Notes: generated from the sequence alone by a model not told the origin. 64,000 nt of DNA from Allodiplogaster sudhausi (GCA_945643635.1 CALZFC010000033.1:1206001-1270000); one strand, 5' to 3'. Positions 12,202-24,370 are shown, numbered from the stretch's first letter. Made by a program: numbers and translations.

Positions 12202-12226
12202 TTATATGGGAGGGATGACCATATAA
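12202..12226. repeat. 25-bp palindromic element-end motif (first of seven copies)
   Basis: TTATATGG, nine-base centre GAGGGATGA, then CCATATAA: a perfect 8-bp inverted repeat. Other copies at 13375-13399, 14306-14330 (one mismatch plus variant), 17445-17469 and 27231-27255, and in reverse at 17691-17715 and 18417-18441. It always lies at an element end, directly next to the 146-bp repeat or to flanking DNA. Confidence 0.6.
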
Positions 12227-12468
12227 TTGCTGATTACTTGTCTCTCGTAGTGGACCGTGAAATAGACGGGTTTCAAATGTGGAATGATGTGCAAGTTAGG
12301 GTACAGTAAGGGTAGCGAAGGGCGGACAAGAGGAAAAGAGAGCATTCTACGACGAGCGTTCGTAGGGTGTGGTGACAGGTTTCATTTCTGTTAAGATTTT
12401 CTTTTCTCAGATTTCATATAATATCCCGCCAGTAAGGCGGACTGTTTCTGTTTATTTCCAGTTACGTG

Positions 12469-13111
12469 ATGGCAGATAACCAAGGAGGTCAGCCACCGGC
12501 TCCTCCACCCGGCCCAGCTGCCCCAACCGGCCACTTTTCGCCGGAAGAGTTCGCAGAGAGGGTCCGGCAAGTGCTTTTCCAGTCGATTGCAGTGGCGCCG
12601 CCCCTCCGTCGAGAAGTTCCGCAGTTCTCCACCAAAGGGTTTTGCCCTCTCGCAGACCAGAGTGGTCGTGTTTTTTCCCCCTATAACCAGAGCTGGTTAT
12701 CCTCCCTCAGTTTGGGGAGGTCGGGTCCTCAGTTGGGACCCCTTCTTGTCACCCATCCAAGAGTTGGTATGGTGATTTATCGAGAGTGTGCTTGCAGTGT
12801 ATCGCGAGTCAGCGAAGCCTCTGGTTGAGGCTCTGTCCGACCTAGACCAAGCTGAGTCTGCCGGTTCGTGGAATGGATCACTCGCCAGCATCGCTACGGC
12901 TAAGGAGAAGCTGGAGGAGAGGCTCACACACATGCGTTTGGCCGATGCCAATCCCGGATTCTGGGACGCTTTGGATAAGGCCAAGGTCCTGTCCGGATGC
13001 CTTGACGAGGTCACCAGAAGGGCCCTCGTGATCGCACAAGTCGCTTCGTCGACTGGGTCCTCTTCCTCTGAAGCGTCTAGGAACAAGGAGGCTCGTTACA
13101 ACTCTTGGTGA
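12469..13111 (+). pseudogene. Gag-like ORF remnant, copy 2
   Basis: Same reading frames, breaks and stops as the copy 1,172 bp upstream, with no amino-acid difference seen. Shared breaks mean that the damage predates the duplication, or that the two-frame arrangement is the normal state of the element. Confidence 0.4.
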
Positions 13112-13620
13112 GTCATTTCCTCCTCCCTCGTTGATCTCGAAGGTGTTAGAGAGGTTATTCTGTTGACCCGGGAGGGTATGGGCTATCGCCCCGGGAGGCA
13201 CCCATCCAGGTTTTGGGCCTGCAGCTCCTTAGATGTTGAGTAAACATTCCTCCTCTGCTCCTAACACAAGGGGACTTTCGTTTTTCTATCGCACCCGGTC
13301 GTGTCCCTACTCGATAAACTATTATCTCGTTGGTGTCGCTATGGAACGGGGCAGTAGAGAGACAGTAATCGGGGTTATATGGGAGGGATGACCATATAAT
13401 TGCTGATTACTTGTCTCTCGTAGTGGACCGTGAAATAGACGGGTTTCAAATGTGGAATGATGTGCAAGTTAGGGTACAGTAAGGGTAGCGAAGGGCGGAC
13501 AAGAAGAAAAGAGAGCATTCTACGACGAGCGTTCGTAGGGTGTTTAGTCCCACCCACCCACCCTGAGTTTATCATCTGCAGGTCAAGCTCGAGGAGACTG
13601 GGACCAGCTGGTAAGAGCGG

Positions 13621-14330
13621 CTTCTGACCTCGGCGAGAGCGGTCTTCTCTTCCCCCTCGAGGCGCGCCTCCTCTCGCAGATTCTCATTTCTTGTAGTGGT
13701 TGACACATCCGTCACATTTTGCTGTTGTTATTCACTTTAATGTCAGGACTTATCCCTCCATCTTCGTTTCTTGCTATTTATCCGTCGCTCTAAGACGAAT
13801 CAGTTGTTTCTAGGATCTACTGTTCACGTAGACCTCTCAAGCATTCCGGTTGTTCTCGCTTTCGTTGCTAATGGCATAGCTGCGACCTTGCCCTCCTCAC
13901 CCATATTCTACATACCCATATACTCCATCTCATTTCGCTAAATCATCTCTCACAGGTTTAACTCACTTTCATTACCTCAATTCTCTTCTCACTCGGCACG
14001 CTCTGGCATGCCAAACCGTCTCCTGGCGTTGTCTCCTCGGACCAAGAGAAGCCGCGGGATTTGCAGCATACGTCAGAGCATCTCCAGCCATTCAAGGAGG
14101 GGTGGTACCCTCACTTTAACCCTCAGTTTCTCTCTCTCTCTCTCTCGTTTTTCCCATTGCTGTTGCACATGACTCGTATTGTTTGTCGCTTTGTTGTTGT
14201 TGTATGTCACCGCACTCTATCGGACCCGGTCGTGTCCCTACTCGATAAACTATTATCTCGTTGGTGTCGCTATGGAACGGGACAGTAGAGAGACAGTAAT
14301 CGGGGTTATATATGAGGGATGACCATATAA
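13621..14330 (+). mobile_element. Mobile-element fragment, second type, copy A
   Basis: Closely matches 26506-27255: both start CTTCTGACCTCGGCGAG, share the region around CAGAGCATCTCCAGCCA, a short CT run, and the end sequence with TCGATAAACTATTATCTCG followed by the TTATAT...CCATATAA palindrome (14306-14330). The last ~100 bp are also the end of the 1.17-kb units, so the two repeat types share a terminus. No intact protein is visible. Confidence 0.5.
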
Positions 14331-14975
14331 GTGCAAACAAGCTCACAAACAGTCTGTTTACCACCACATTGCACTTATTTGTCATAAAATCTGCTCGATT
14401 AAACTTCACTCTCCTATGGCTGCCGCACTAAAAGTTACACTAGAATGCCATTTTCGATTGCCTAGAAAAAAGCGTTTTTAAAAAATAAACCAAAGAAGGA
14501 GAAGGATTCGGAGCGAAATAGATCAGGAAGAGAGATCTTCTTATCGTGAGAGTAAGTGTGGCGTCTCTTCTCCATTCTGCCAGTCAGTCGACACTTCGCT
14601 TCTCTATCAGTTGATATTCCAAGACACTCTTGCAATCTGGTGAGAATCTGAAACCCTTTGCCTATTTATGCAGTTTTAGAAGTAAACATTCCAGAAGGAC
14701 ATCAGCGGAAGGCAGTGATGCCCTGCAGATTGTTCGCCTCCTGCGCTACCCTCGATCTACACTAATTTGTCACACGCCAATCAATTAGCTGCCACGAAAC
14801 GAGTAAACAAGTTGTGGGAAAAGTGTCATCGCCATTCAGCTCACGCTCTCTCTCTCTCTCTCTCTCTGTCACTCACTCTCTCTCATACTCTTTCTTTCTC
14901 TCTCTCTCTCACTCTCTCTCATACTCTTTCTTCCTCCCTCTCTCGCTCACTCACTCTCTCTCTTACTCTCTCATA

Positions 14976-15021
<46 letters not shown>

Positions 15022-15367
15022 TCCATCCTGTCTGTCTGTTGTTCCCTGTTGTTAAATCTCCATCTCTCAGTATTTCTTTCTCTTTCATGTTCATGTACTT
15101 TATGTATAGCTATTGTAATTTAATTGTCTTTCATGTGAAAGATTTACGGCTGAGCTAATGAAGGAATTACCCTGGGCTCAAGCTTCGGATCACTGGAAAC
15201 GAGTGAGAATGAGAACTATCAGCCCGGAAGGGAAATAGTCGTATGAACAAGAAATGTTTATGCAAGGGTTAAATTCTTATCATGGGGTATCTGCCGATGA
15301 ATGGTCAATAGCTAACAAGTCACTGACTCCACCGACAATACGATTCGGCTATAAACCTCTCTCTCCC

Positions 15368-15416
<49 letters not shown>

Positions 15417-15937
15417 GTCTCTCTCTTTCTCTCTCTCTCTGTCTCTCTCTTTCTCTCTCTCTGTCTCTCTCCCTCTCTCTGAAAAACACGATACCAAATA
15501 GATATCTATTTGGTATGGTATTGTGAGAAAGGATGCTATTAAAATGACAATCATTTCCATATAGTATGTATGTGTTGTTCGCACTCCTCCTCATTACCAA
15601 CAAATTGTCAGTTCTTTTTAAAATAGCGCATTGGTTCCTGAATAAGAAAGAGTTATATAAGAAAAAGTTTTGAAAAAAAAAGAATATTTGTGACTGCTTT
15701 CACGCATATCTTGTTCTACATGGACGTTGCACTGGAAACTACGGCGTTTGCACATTTATAGAAAACTAAAGGTAGGAACGTAAACCAAGCTAGTGGCTTC
15801 AAACTCTAGAGAGGTTAGACAAGTTGATGTGGAAGAGTGGAATGAGGGAGGGAACGGAGAACAGACAACGGGAATAAAAGAAAAGAGTATTCGAGATGAG
15901 AGATATCGAGAGAAAACGGTTGAAAAAAGTGATAGAT

Positions 15938-15982
<45 letters not shown>

Positions 15983-16304
15983 AAGAGAAGGAAAAGAAAA
16001 GAGAGCTAGAGAGCGAAGGAGGGAAATAGAGCGAGAGAGAGAGAGAGAGAGAAAGGTCTAAAGAAAGACGCTCTTCAAGCGGCTTTGTTCACTGTATGGG
16101 TGAACAAGCCGCGAACTCACCACGGTCACGATTGAGTTTCCCGCTGTCCTCCGAAAATTTGTTTCACTATTAACGGGCATTCATGTTTTGCTGGACACGT
16201 AACAGCCCTCCCTAACCAACCGAGTTTATTTAGAATAAGAAAGTAGAACAAAAGGTCTGTGAACAACATTCGCATGCCTTCGACTCTTCCCTTCCCGGTC
16301 TATG
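14331..16304. other. Unique DNA with CT/GA microsatellites between element copies
   Basis: CT-rich tracts at about 14844-15018 and 15357-15480, GA tracts at 15946-15978 and 16030-16052. Open frames across them encode only Ser-Leu or Arg-Glu repeats. No convincing exons or RNA genes. Confidence 0.5.
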
Positions 16305-17690
16305 AATTGCTGATTACTTGTCTCTCGTAGTGGACCGTGAAATAGACGGGTTTCAAATGTGGAATGATGTGCAAGTTAGGGTACAGTAAGGGTAGCGAAG
16401 GGCGGACAAGAGGAAAAGAGAGCATTCTACGACGAGCATTCGTAGGGTGTGGTGACAGGTTTCATTTCTGTTAAGATTTTCTTTTCTCAGATTTCATATA
16501 ATATTCCGCCAGTAAGGCGGACTGTTTCTGTTTATTTCCAGTTACGTGATGGCAGATAACCAAGGAGGTCAGCCACCGGCTCCTCCACCCGGCCCAGCTG
16601 CCCCAACCGGCCACTTTTCGCCGGAAGAGTTCGCAGAGAGGGTCCGGCAAGTGCTTTTCCAGTCGATTGCAGTGGCGCCGCCCCCCCGTCGAGAAGTTCC
16701 GCAGTTCTCCACCAAAGGTTTTTGCCCTCTCGCAGACCAGAGTGGTCGTGTTTTTTCCCCCTATAACCAGAGCTGGTTATCCTCCCTCAGTTTGGGGAGG
16801 TCGGGTCCTCAGTTGGGACCCCTTCTTGTCACCCATCCAAGAGTTGGTATGGTGATTTATCGAGAGTGTGCTTGCAGTGTATCGCGAGTCAGCGAAGCCT
16901 CTGGTTGAGGCTCTGTCCGACCTAGACCAAGCTGAGTCTGCCGGTTCGTGGAATGGATCACTCGCCAGCATCGCTACGGCTAAGGAGAAGCTGGAGGAGA
17001 GGCTCACACACATGCGTTTGGCCGATGCCAATCCCGGATTTTGGGACGCTTTGGATAAGGCCAAGGTCCTGTCCGGATGCCTTGACGAGGTCACCAGAAG
17101 GGCCCTCGTGATCGCACAAGTCGCTTCGTCGACTGGGTCCTCTTCCTCTGAAGCGTCTAGGAACAAGGAGGCTCGTTACAACTCTTGGTGAGTCATTTCC
17201 TCCTCCCTCGTTGATCTCGAAGGTGTTAGAGAGGTTATTCTGTTGACCCGGGAGGGTATGGGCTATCGCCCCGGGAGGCACCCATCCAGGTTTTGGGCCT
17301 GCAGCTCCTTAGATGTTGAGTAAACATTCCTCCTCTGCTCCTAACACAAGGGGACTTTCGTTTTTCTATCGCACCCGGTCGTGTCCCTACTCGATAAACT
17401 ATTATCTCGTTGGTGTCGCTACAGTAGAGAGACAGTAATCGGGGTTATATGGGAGGGATGACCATATAATTGCTGATTACTTGTCTCTCGTAGTGGACCG
17501 TGAAATAGACGGGTTTCAAATGTGGAATGATGTGCAAGTTAGGGTACAGTAAGGGTAGCGAAGGGCGGACAAGAGGAAAAGAGAGCATTCTACGACGAGC
17601 GTTCGTAGGGTGTTTAGTCCCACCCACCCACCCTGAGTTTATCATCTGCAGGTCAAGCTCGAGGAGACTGGGACCAGCTGGTAAGAGCGG
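16305..17690 (+). mobile_element. Third copy of the ~1.17-kb retroelement-like unit, with both flanking repeats
   Basis: The 146-bp direct repeat is at 16305 and again at 17468, enclosing an internal region nearly identical to the copies at 11-13 kb apart from a 10-bp deletion near 17421 and a few substitutions. The same 77-bp tail follows (17614-17690) as after the array at 13.5 kb. This is therefore a complete repeat-internal-repeat-tail unit and best defines the element. Confidence 0.65.
16549..17191 (+). pseudogene. Gag-like ORF remnant, copy 3
   Basis: Same MADNQGGQ start and same C-terminal KEARYNSW segment as the other copies, with a few differences (APPPRRE in place of APPLRRE, and G to T changes). 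The frame is interrupted at the same places. Confidence 0.4.
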
Positions 17691-18050
17691 TTATATGGTC
17701 GTCCCTCCCATATAACCCAGATTACCCCCTCACCAGTGTCCCGTTCAAACTACCGTAAGATAAAGAACTTTATCGAATAGGACACGACCTGGTCCGGTAG
17801 AGCGCGGTGACAACACAGATGCAATGCATGGCAGAGCACAAAAACAAAAGGCACACGAGAGAGGAGAGAGGCCAAAATGGGGAGAGTGGAGACGGGCAGT
17901 GGGAGTTGAAGAACGTAGATCCGCGTAGCCTCGAGGTGTTGATGGGCCTGGAGATCGGGGCGAGTTGAGGAATGGGCTGAAGGGGGAAAAACGGTAGGTT
18001 GGGCGTCCAACCCCTAGAAGCCGCCCACTCCTCGAGAGAGAGAGAGAGAC

Positions 18051-18083
<33 letters not shown>

Positions 18084-18530
18084 AGGATGGAAGGAGAGTG
18101 GTATATGGGAGGAGGGAGAGGGCGTGAGGCGAAGACAACGACCGAGCAGGCGATGAACCTCCACGACATAGCCGCTCCCTCTACTGCCTCAAATCCCGAC
18201 ACGAACCTGGAAAATGAACCAGTACACTCAGGGTGGGTGGGTGGGACCCTACACTCTACGATCAGCGATCGTAGAAATGTCTACTCCCTCCTCTTTACCC
18301 TTTGCTCAACTGCTACCGTACCCGGCCAACTTGCACATCAACATTCAAACCCATCCTCACTACTCCCCACACCATGCCTATTTCACGGTCCACTTGGTGA
18401 TAATGGTAATCATCAATTATATGGTCGTCCCTCCCATATAACCCAGATTACCCCCTCACCAGTGTCCCGTTCAAACTACCGTAAGATAAAGAACTTTATC
18501 GAATAGGACACGACCTGGTCCGGTAGAAAA
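17691..18530 (-). mobile_element. Inverted, diverged ends of the same element family
   Basis: 17691-17810 and 18417-18530 are reverse-complement relatives of the element end (palindrome plus a segment ending in a TTTATCGAATAGGACACGAC core). 18245-18416 is a diverged reverse copy of the 146-bp repeat (shared core GGACCGTGAAATAG, reverse). The stretch between (17820-18230) has GA repeats and Pro/Ser-like frames that I do not trust. Head-to-tail and inverted ends together suggest nested or rearranged insertions. Confidence 0.5.
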
Positions 18531-19706
18531 ACGAAAGTCCCCTTTGAGCAGATTGGAAAGGAGTAGGAAAAATGACATCTAGAGATGGAGGGGCATCAGC
18601 TTGTGCCCTTGAGACCGAGGGAATCTCCCATTCAAGGAGAAGACCAAGTAATTATCCCAGCCTTCCCTCTACGAGGTAAAGCGAACCGTGAGCAAGGCCA
18701 TGGAAGCCCCTACTTCCCAGGACGTACCTAGTCTGATTTTGACCCATGGCCTCCGCCGCTAAACGCCTGCTAATTGACCAGACCTGGTCCGTAAGTAACT
18801 CTCTTCTGGCCTTGACCGCCTGTTACTTCTTCTAAGTTTCCAGGGTAACCTCCGGAGTGGTCCAGAACCCTTTTAACATCCATGACTAATTCCATGTCTA
18901 ACCTGATCCCTTCCTCTCTCCTGTGCCTCCTGGTAGAGCGGGTCGCACCATTTCCTTCGTGGTTGTCCCTCGCTGCTTCAGCTTCTGGATGGAGAAGAGG
19001 GCCTCCAGCTATGAATCCGCCTTCTCTGCTCTGTCCATGAGGGAGAGTCCCTCACGCAGCTCGCACCGCCCTAATCAACTGCAAGACATATACAGTTAAA
19101 AACCACTTAGCTGACCTAGTCCTGGTAACACATCTCACTATAACTATCGAGTTAAATTCCTAACTGAAAAATCTCGAGTTCTGACTGTCTTATTACGACA
19201 CGAATGTGGGCTGCAATTGTGAACCCGAAATTTTCCACCTGAGGGAAGAAAACATCATCTATGTTGCACAGCACATTGAATCCTTAGAAACCATTCACTT
19301 TTGCTCAGTATGGAAAAATTTTTTGAAACTCGCGGCAAATTGCTACCAAGAAAAATGTTCAAATTTTCGCGGGCTGATAAACAACATAACTCGGAATTTG
19401 TGTTCATGTGCGTATTAGTAAAATGCTTCGCTTCAATTTTTTTTCAAGGATTCTTTTTTACTTCTTAGCTTTATGATATGATGTTGCTTGTTTTAATTAA
19501 ATACTATTAACAAATGTATTCGATTGGGTTCTATTGAAAATATTAGGTTGCCGGCAATGTGTTTTCAAGAAAAAATAACATAATTTTCGCTTTTGCATTC
19601 GCCAATCTGTTTAACATGTCGTCCTTAAGTATATTTCTTGGGAACTCTTCAAGGTTATCCACCTTCCTGCTGCTCGCCTCGTCATCTCGCCCACCAACGT
19701 TTCTGC
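18531..19706. other. Probable element-derived and AT-rich intergenic DNA
   Basis: 18531-19085 is GC-richer, with short open frames that could be decayed element coding sequence. 19085-19706 is AT-rich and unique, and probably contains the promoter of the downstream gene. No conserved motif recognised. Confidence 0.3.
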
Positions 19707-22700
19707 ATGGCCTCCAAGCGAAAGCAGTCATTCCAGGAGGAAACAAATGGTTCGATGTTTAACCGGTCTCTTTGTTTAAATTCTTAATTAGAACATAAAC
19801 TTTAAGTTTCCTTTTGATTTATGGTTTCTTTTGAGTTTATTAGTCTACAAGTATTTTTATTTTTTTCATTTCTAATGATCTCTCTCGGTCGTAATTATTT
19901 AGATTTTCAGATTTGCAGCTTATCTTAAACCAGATTTTCAGATTTTCAGCTTAGCTTACTTATCCTAGATTTCCAGCTTAGATTAGCCCAGATATATGAT
20001 TAGCTGTCGTATATTTCTCATATTCCTTATCGGGCGATTTCAGATGACCAAGTCTGGTTTAACTCGAGAAATGGCCCGCGTTTTGTGCCTCTAGATTTGT
20101 CTTCCCTTTCATGTCCAACATGTCGTCGGTTGTCATCTGAGTTAGAAGTTTGCCAGCAGCGCATAGAAGAATTGGGAAGGGTGCGAGAAGGTCAACTCGC
20201 CTTCATTCGTGATTTGGAGACTGGTGCGCATTCAGCTGCAGCTCTATCTACTCGTCTAGCAGTGGCAACTACTGCTCTTGAGTGCAAGAACGCCGAGCTG
20301 AGAAGGGTCGGGGCGGAACTAGAGGCTCTTAGGGATGAAGTTATCAAAGGACCGAAGCCGAAGAGGAAGATTCCTGCACACTACAAGCCCATTTCTGCTC
20401 TTGGGCATACAGCTCGATTCTACCGTAAGAAGCACATCGCCGAGAAGGTCATCCACGCGGTTACAGGGTGTAGAGTGTCTGTCAATGAGATTCCAGAGGG
20501 CGATCGTCTGTCAATTGTCTCTTTGATCTCTTCTGCGCTAATGTTGAACAGTGAGCCGCCCCGATGGTCGAGTAGGGAGCAATTAGAGTTCATGCTTCAG
20601 CACGGAGTGCTTCAGCACGGAGTTTCCTGGAATTTGATGTCGGAGATAGTTGATTTCATCAGGCCGAAGGACTTGCGTTGTGACACGCTATACTCGCGGG
20701 CTGCTCTTCACCGTTCTTGGATATACCGGGTTGGCGTGCTGTACACTGTGGTGAATGCCGACCTTCGAGTTTCTGCTGCTCGTAGAGCGTCTGTGCCAGT
20801 TTGCCGCGTTCGCTCTGTTGAATTGCTTTTGTCAAGGATTGAAGAATGGACCACACCATCCGGAATAGATCTGCCTCGGGAATTTGCCGGTGAGCGGTGG
20901 TATTGCTTGAGTGTTGATGGAGGCGGCTCCTGGCTGAAGATGACGGTGGGCAGAGTGGATGTCGCGTACGCCAATTCTCCTCGAGCACATTTTCCACTGG
21001 TCTTTTCCAATGGCGATGAAAGTAGAGGCAACTTTGAACAGCTTTTCGAGGAAGTCCTTAGGGAATGCGCGAGCATCTCAACGTATTCGACTTCTGATGG
21101 CACTGTCGCTCCCGTTCGTTGGTTCCTGGCCTCGGACTTCAAGGCCTGTGCGTTACTCTACGGACACCAAGGAGCATCATCTACGTTCTTCTGCATTCAG
21201 TGCCTGACTGAACGACGGGGCGGTATTCTCATAGCGGGGCCGGCACGTACTCTCAACGACATTGTTGCGGACTCTGAAGCGGTGGATGCAGAACAACGCA
21301 GACTTGCTAGCCAGTCTCAGTCAATTTCGCAGAGAGACTCCAGTCAAATCTTTCGAACTCACAATTCAATTTCTGCGAAGCCGCTGATGTTTGTTCCACT
21401 TGATCAAGTTGTGCCCCCTGTTCTTCATATGCGCTTAGGCATTGGAGGGGCGCTGCTGGTCCAGGTTGAGAAGCTCTACCTCGAAGTATCTCTAGAAGCG
21501 GAAGATGTTATCTGCGATGTTCCAGAAGATGACGGAGCTAAAGGAAGGTTGATCCGGGAGTTCGACGAAGTAGCACAAAGGGAATCTGGACGGCTGCAAG
21601 CTGTTGAGCACACCCATAAGGAGGATGGTGCTCTTGTCCGCCGCTTCAAGTCTATATATGCAGAGGGGGATCTGCTTCAGCGGGCTGTGACCGAGAGAGT
21701 CATTAGAAACATGTATGTGAACTAATAGGTTGTTTATTAAAGTCGGTGTTAAAACATCTGTACAATTTTATATGGTATTTAGAATTACTTTTTCAGACTC
21801 TCTTCCTCAAAGGTCGAGCAGATCGAGCTAGACTGGTCGTGGAGTGGTGACGACTCGACCAGAGAAGAAGAGAGCGAGAGAGGGAGAGAGAAGAGAGGAG
21901 AGCGGAAGCGAGAGAAGGAGAGAGGAGAGCGGAAGCGAGAGAAGGAGAGAGGAGACCGGAAGCGAGAGAAGGAGAGAGGAGACCGGAAGGAGGAGAGACA
22001 AAGGTGTGTTGAGTTGTAAACGTGTCCGTAATATTTTCCCAACATTCAGATTCTTTTTATTAGCTTTTTTTGAGTATTTGATGATAATTCTGTGATCCCT
22101 ATAGTTCCTCATTTTTCAGAGACGGATCGGGGAAGAGAAGACGACGAGAGAGCGGAGAAGGAGAGAAGAAGGAACAGAAGCGAAGAAAGGAGGAGCGGCC
22201 AAGGTGCGTTTAACTGTTTGGGCTAGTTGTAAACGTGTAGGAAATCTTTTTCAGCATTCCTAGTCATTTTTAAGCACGGTGGTTTTCTTTATTTTTTGTT
22301 GGTAATTCAGCCCACTCTAGAGCGGCTCATTTTTCAGAGACGAATCGGAAAACAGAGAAAGGAGAGAGCGGAGAGAGAGAGACGAGAGACCGCGGATCGA
22401 AGAGGAGAGGGGACTGCTGCGAGCACGGGAGTGTCTTCTTGAGAGAGAGCGAATAAGGGAACTCGAGCATGAGCTTCAATCTTGGCGTGCTTCTCACAAG
22501 TTAGTCACGAACAATTTTCCCGAGAGAGAGAGAGAGACGGACAGAGGATCTGGCCTACGCATGATCTTCTTAAGTCTTCTTCCGGCTGCCTCATCCACTG
22601 CATCTTCACGCTCTTCCACAGTCTCGCCTCCTTTGCCACTCTCATCGCCTTCATCGATTCCTTCTTATGGTATGTGCTTAAAGGGCAAAGAGATATTTGA

Positions 22701-24251
22701 ATTTTAATTACCAAATGATCACGAGTTTCTTGAAGATACCTCCTGGAGAAACGGTGGCTTCGGCCGCCAACTCACGCCCCGGCAACTTCTTCTACTGCAC
22801 TACCGTAAGTTTCTTTTATTTCATATGCGGCCACACCCTTAAGTAATAAGATATATTCGATCAGAAATTTTGCCTTATGTTGATTTATATGTTCATGTGA
22901 TTTAACTGCTCGTTATTCAGTCATTCTGCATCTCCTTTCCCCCGTTTCCCCTCTTTCATCATTGCTATTAATCCCTATTTCTAGATTTTTATTTATTAAT
23001 TTATGTTGGAGAGTCTAGAGAGAGAGAGAGAGTGTGTGTGTGAGAGAGAGTATTTAGTGTTTGTGTTAGAGATGATAGAGATAGAGAGTGAGTTAGAGAG
23101 AGTATTGAGTATTTATTTAAGATTTAGCTTGTAAAATTTTTGTTTGTATTTTATTTCCCTCATTCATTGTTGCGATTAATCCCTATTTCTAAATTTTGAA
23201 TTATGTTAGATATACTCTAATTTATGTTGAAGAGAGTAGAGAGATAGAGAGAGATAGAGTATAGAGAGATAGAGAGAGAGTATGTATTTGTGTTAGAAAT
23301 ACTTGAGAGAGAGAGAGAGTAAATTAGAAAGTATTGAGTTTTTATTTTAGATAGAGAGTGAGTTAGAGAGGGTATTGAGTACTTATGATCTAACGATTTA
23401 GCTTGTCATTTTCTTCTTGTTTGTATTTCAATTCCTTTCCTTTTATTTCAATTCCTTTCCTTTCCTTCATCTTTCTCTTTCTTTAAATATTTAGCCTCCA
23501 TTCCCTTCTACTCCCTAATCCCCAACTACAAGAATCGACGGATACTTCACGAGGATGCATCTACCCTTTTGGGCAGTACGAGTATTGATTGATTCTTAGG
23601 TTCTGGCTTTCAATTGTTTGCTTGTTAGTTTGAGACCTCTTGAAGTCATTTTTTTTTTTGCATTTATCAATTTCCAGAGTGAATAAACACGTTCCTCTCT
23701 AAATCTTACTGATAATATGAACTGGTCTTTTTCTCATGGAGATATCTTTTCCACCAACGGGAAAGCTGCATCGGCTGCACGTTAACGGCCAATTCCAGGA
23801 TGACATCGATAAGTGGTTAGTACTGGTTCTATCAGCTGTTAAAACAGGAATTTATATTTCTGTTTTCCAGACTTGGACATGATGCAACAGTGAAGCCCCC
23901 TCACCCCATCTCCGAGGACCACAAGGAAGGACTTGGCCTCCTCAACGTCGCTGATTCTGGAACAGGTTCGTAGCTCTTTTGCCACAGCTGCATTAAAACG
24001 CAACTTTGTTGGTGGTCCTCTCAGTGACTCTCTCTCCCTCTCTCTCCCTTCTCTCTCACTGCCTTTCATGAGTCACAATCCCAATTCTAATGAATAATTT
24101 TGTACCTTCTGAGACCAATCTCCATGTTTATTCTTTTCTGTAATTACATGATTATTTTTAAGTCTTCCTGGACAAGGACGTTCACTGCAGGAAGAAGAGC
24201 CCTTGCCCCACAGTTTTTTTCCTTCTTTTCCCGTATTCTTTTTACGAATAA
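19707..24251 (+). CDS. Transposase-like (RNase H/DDE-looking) protein fused to Arg/Glu-rich exons
   Basis: Eleven phase-consistent exons: 19707-19749, 20044-21712, 21797-22003, 22120-22203, 22338-22499, 22575-22673 (donor uncertain by 4 nt), 22736-22804, 23533-23581, 23742-23812, 23871-23965, 24163-24251, about 878 residues. It starts MASKRKQSFQEETND. Next come a Cys pair (CPTC), a coiled coil (about residues 35-95), a basic linker KPKRK, and a core with CLSVDGGGSWLKM (Asp about 306), WFLASDFKACALLYGHQGAS (Asp about 379), FCIQC (Cys 398/401) and PPVLHMRLG (His about 476). This spacing recalls RNase H-fold transposases. Exons 3-5 encode Arg/Glu/Lys-rich repeats (KREKERG), exon 6 is Ser/Pro-rich, and the last exons encode ISFPPTGKLHRLHV and CRKKSPCP. 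A stop at 24249-24251 overlaps an AATAAA signal. Lying between mobile elements, it may be an autonomous element's gene or a domesticated one. Family name and function unknown. Confidence 0.6.
21876..22003 (+). repeat. Coding ~27-bp tandem repeat (KREKERG units)
   Basis: Four imperfect copies of a 27-bp unit inside exon 3 of the transposase-like gene encode alternating basic and acidic residues. Copies 1-2 carry GAG CGG and copies 3-4 GAC CGG at the same position, which shows stepwise duplication. Confidence 0.6.
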
Positions 24252-24326
24252 AGGTTTTAAATTCGTAGTCATTGCTCCTGGCACGGGTAAAGTTGGCCCG
24301 TCGCCATAGCTTGACTGTATCTCTCT

Positions 24327-24370
<44 letters not shown>

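Larger units (their letters stand above)
11053..13620 (+). mobile_element. Tandem pair of ~1.17-kb non-autonomous retroelement-like units (repeat-internal-repeat-internal-repeat)
   Basis: A 146-bp direct repeat starts at 11053, 12225 and 13398, separated by two ~1,026-bp internal regions that are almost base-for-base identical (one extra G in the run near 13270). This is the layout of two LTR-type elements sharing a middle LTR. Each downstream repeat is preceded by a 25-bp palindromic motif (TTATATGG...CCATATAA). After the third repeat comes a different 77-bp tail (13544-13620). No reverse transcriptase or integrase is present. The size suggests a TRIM-like element; split direct repeats of a PAT/DIRS element are an alternative. 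Element class is uncertain. Confidence 0.65.
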
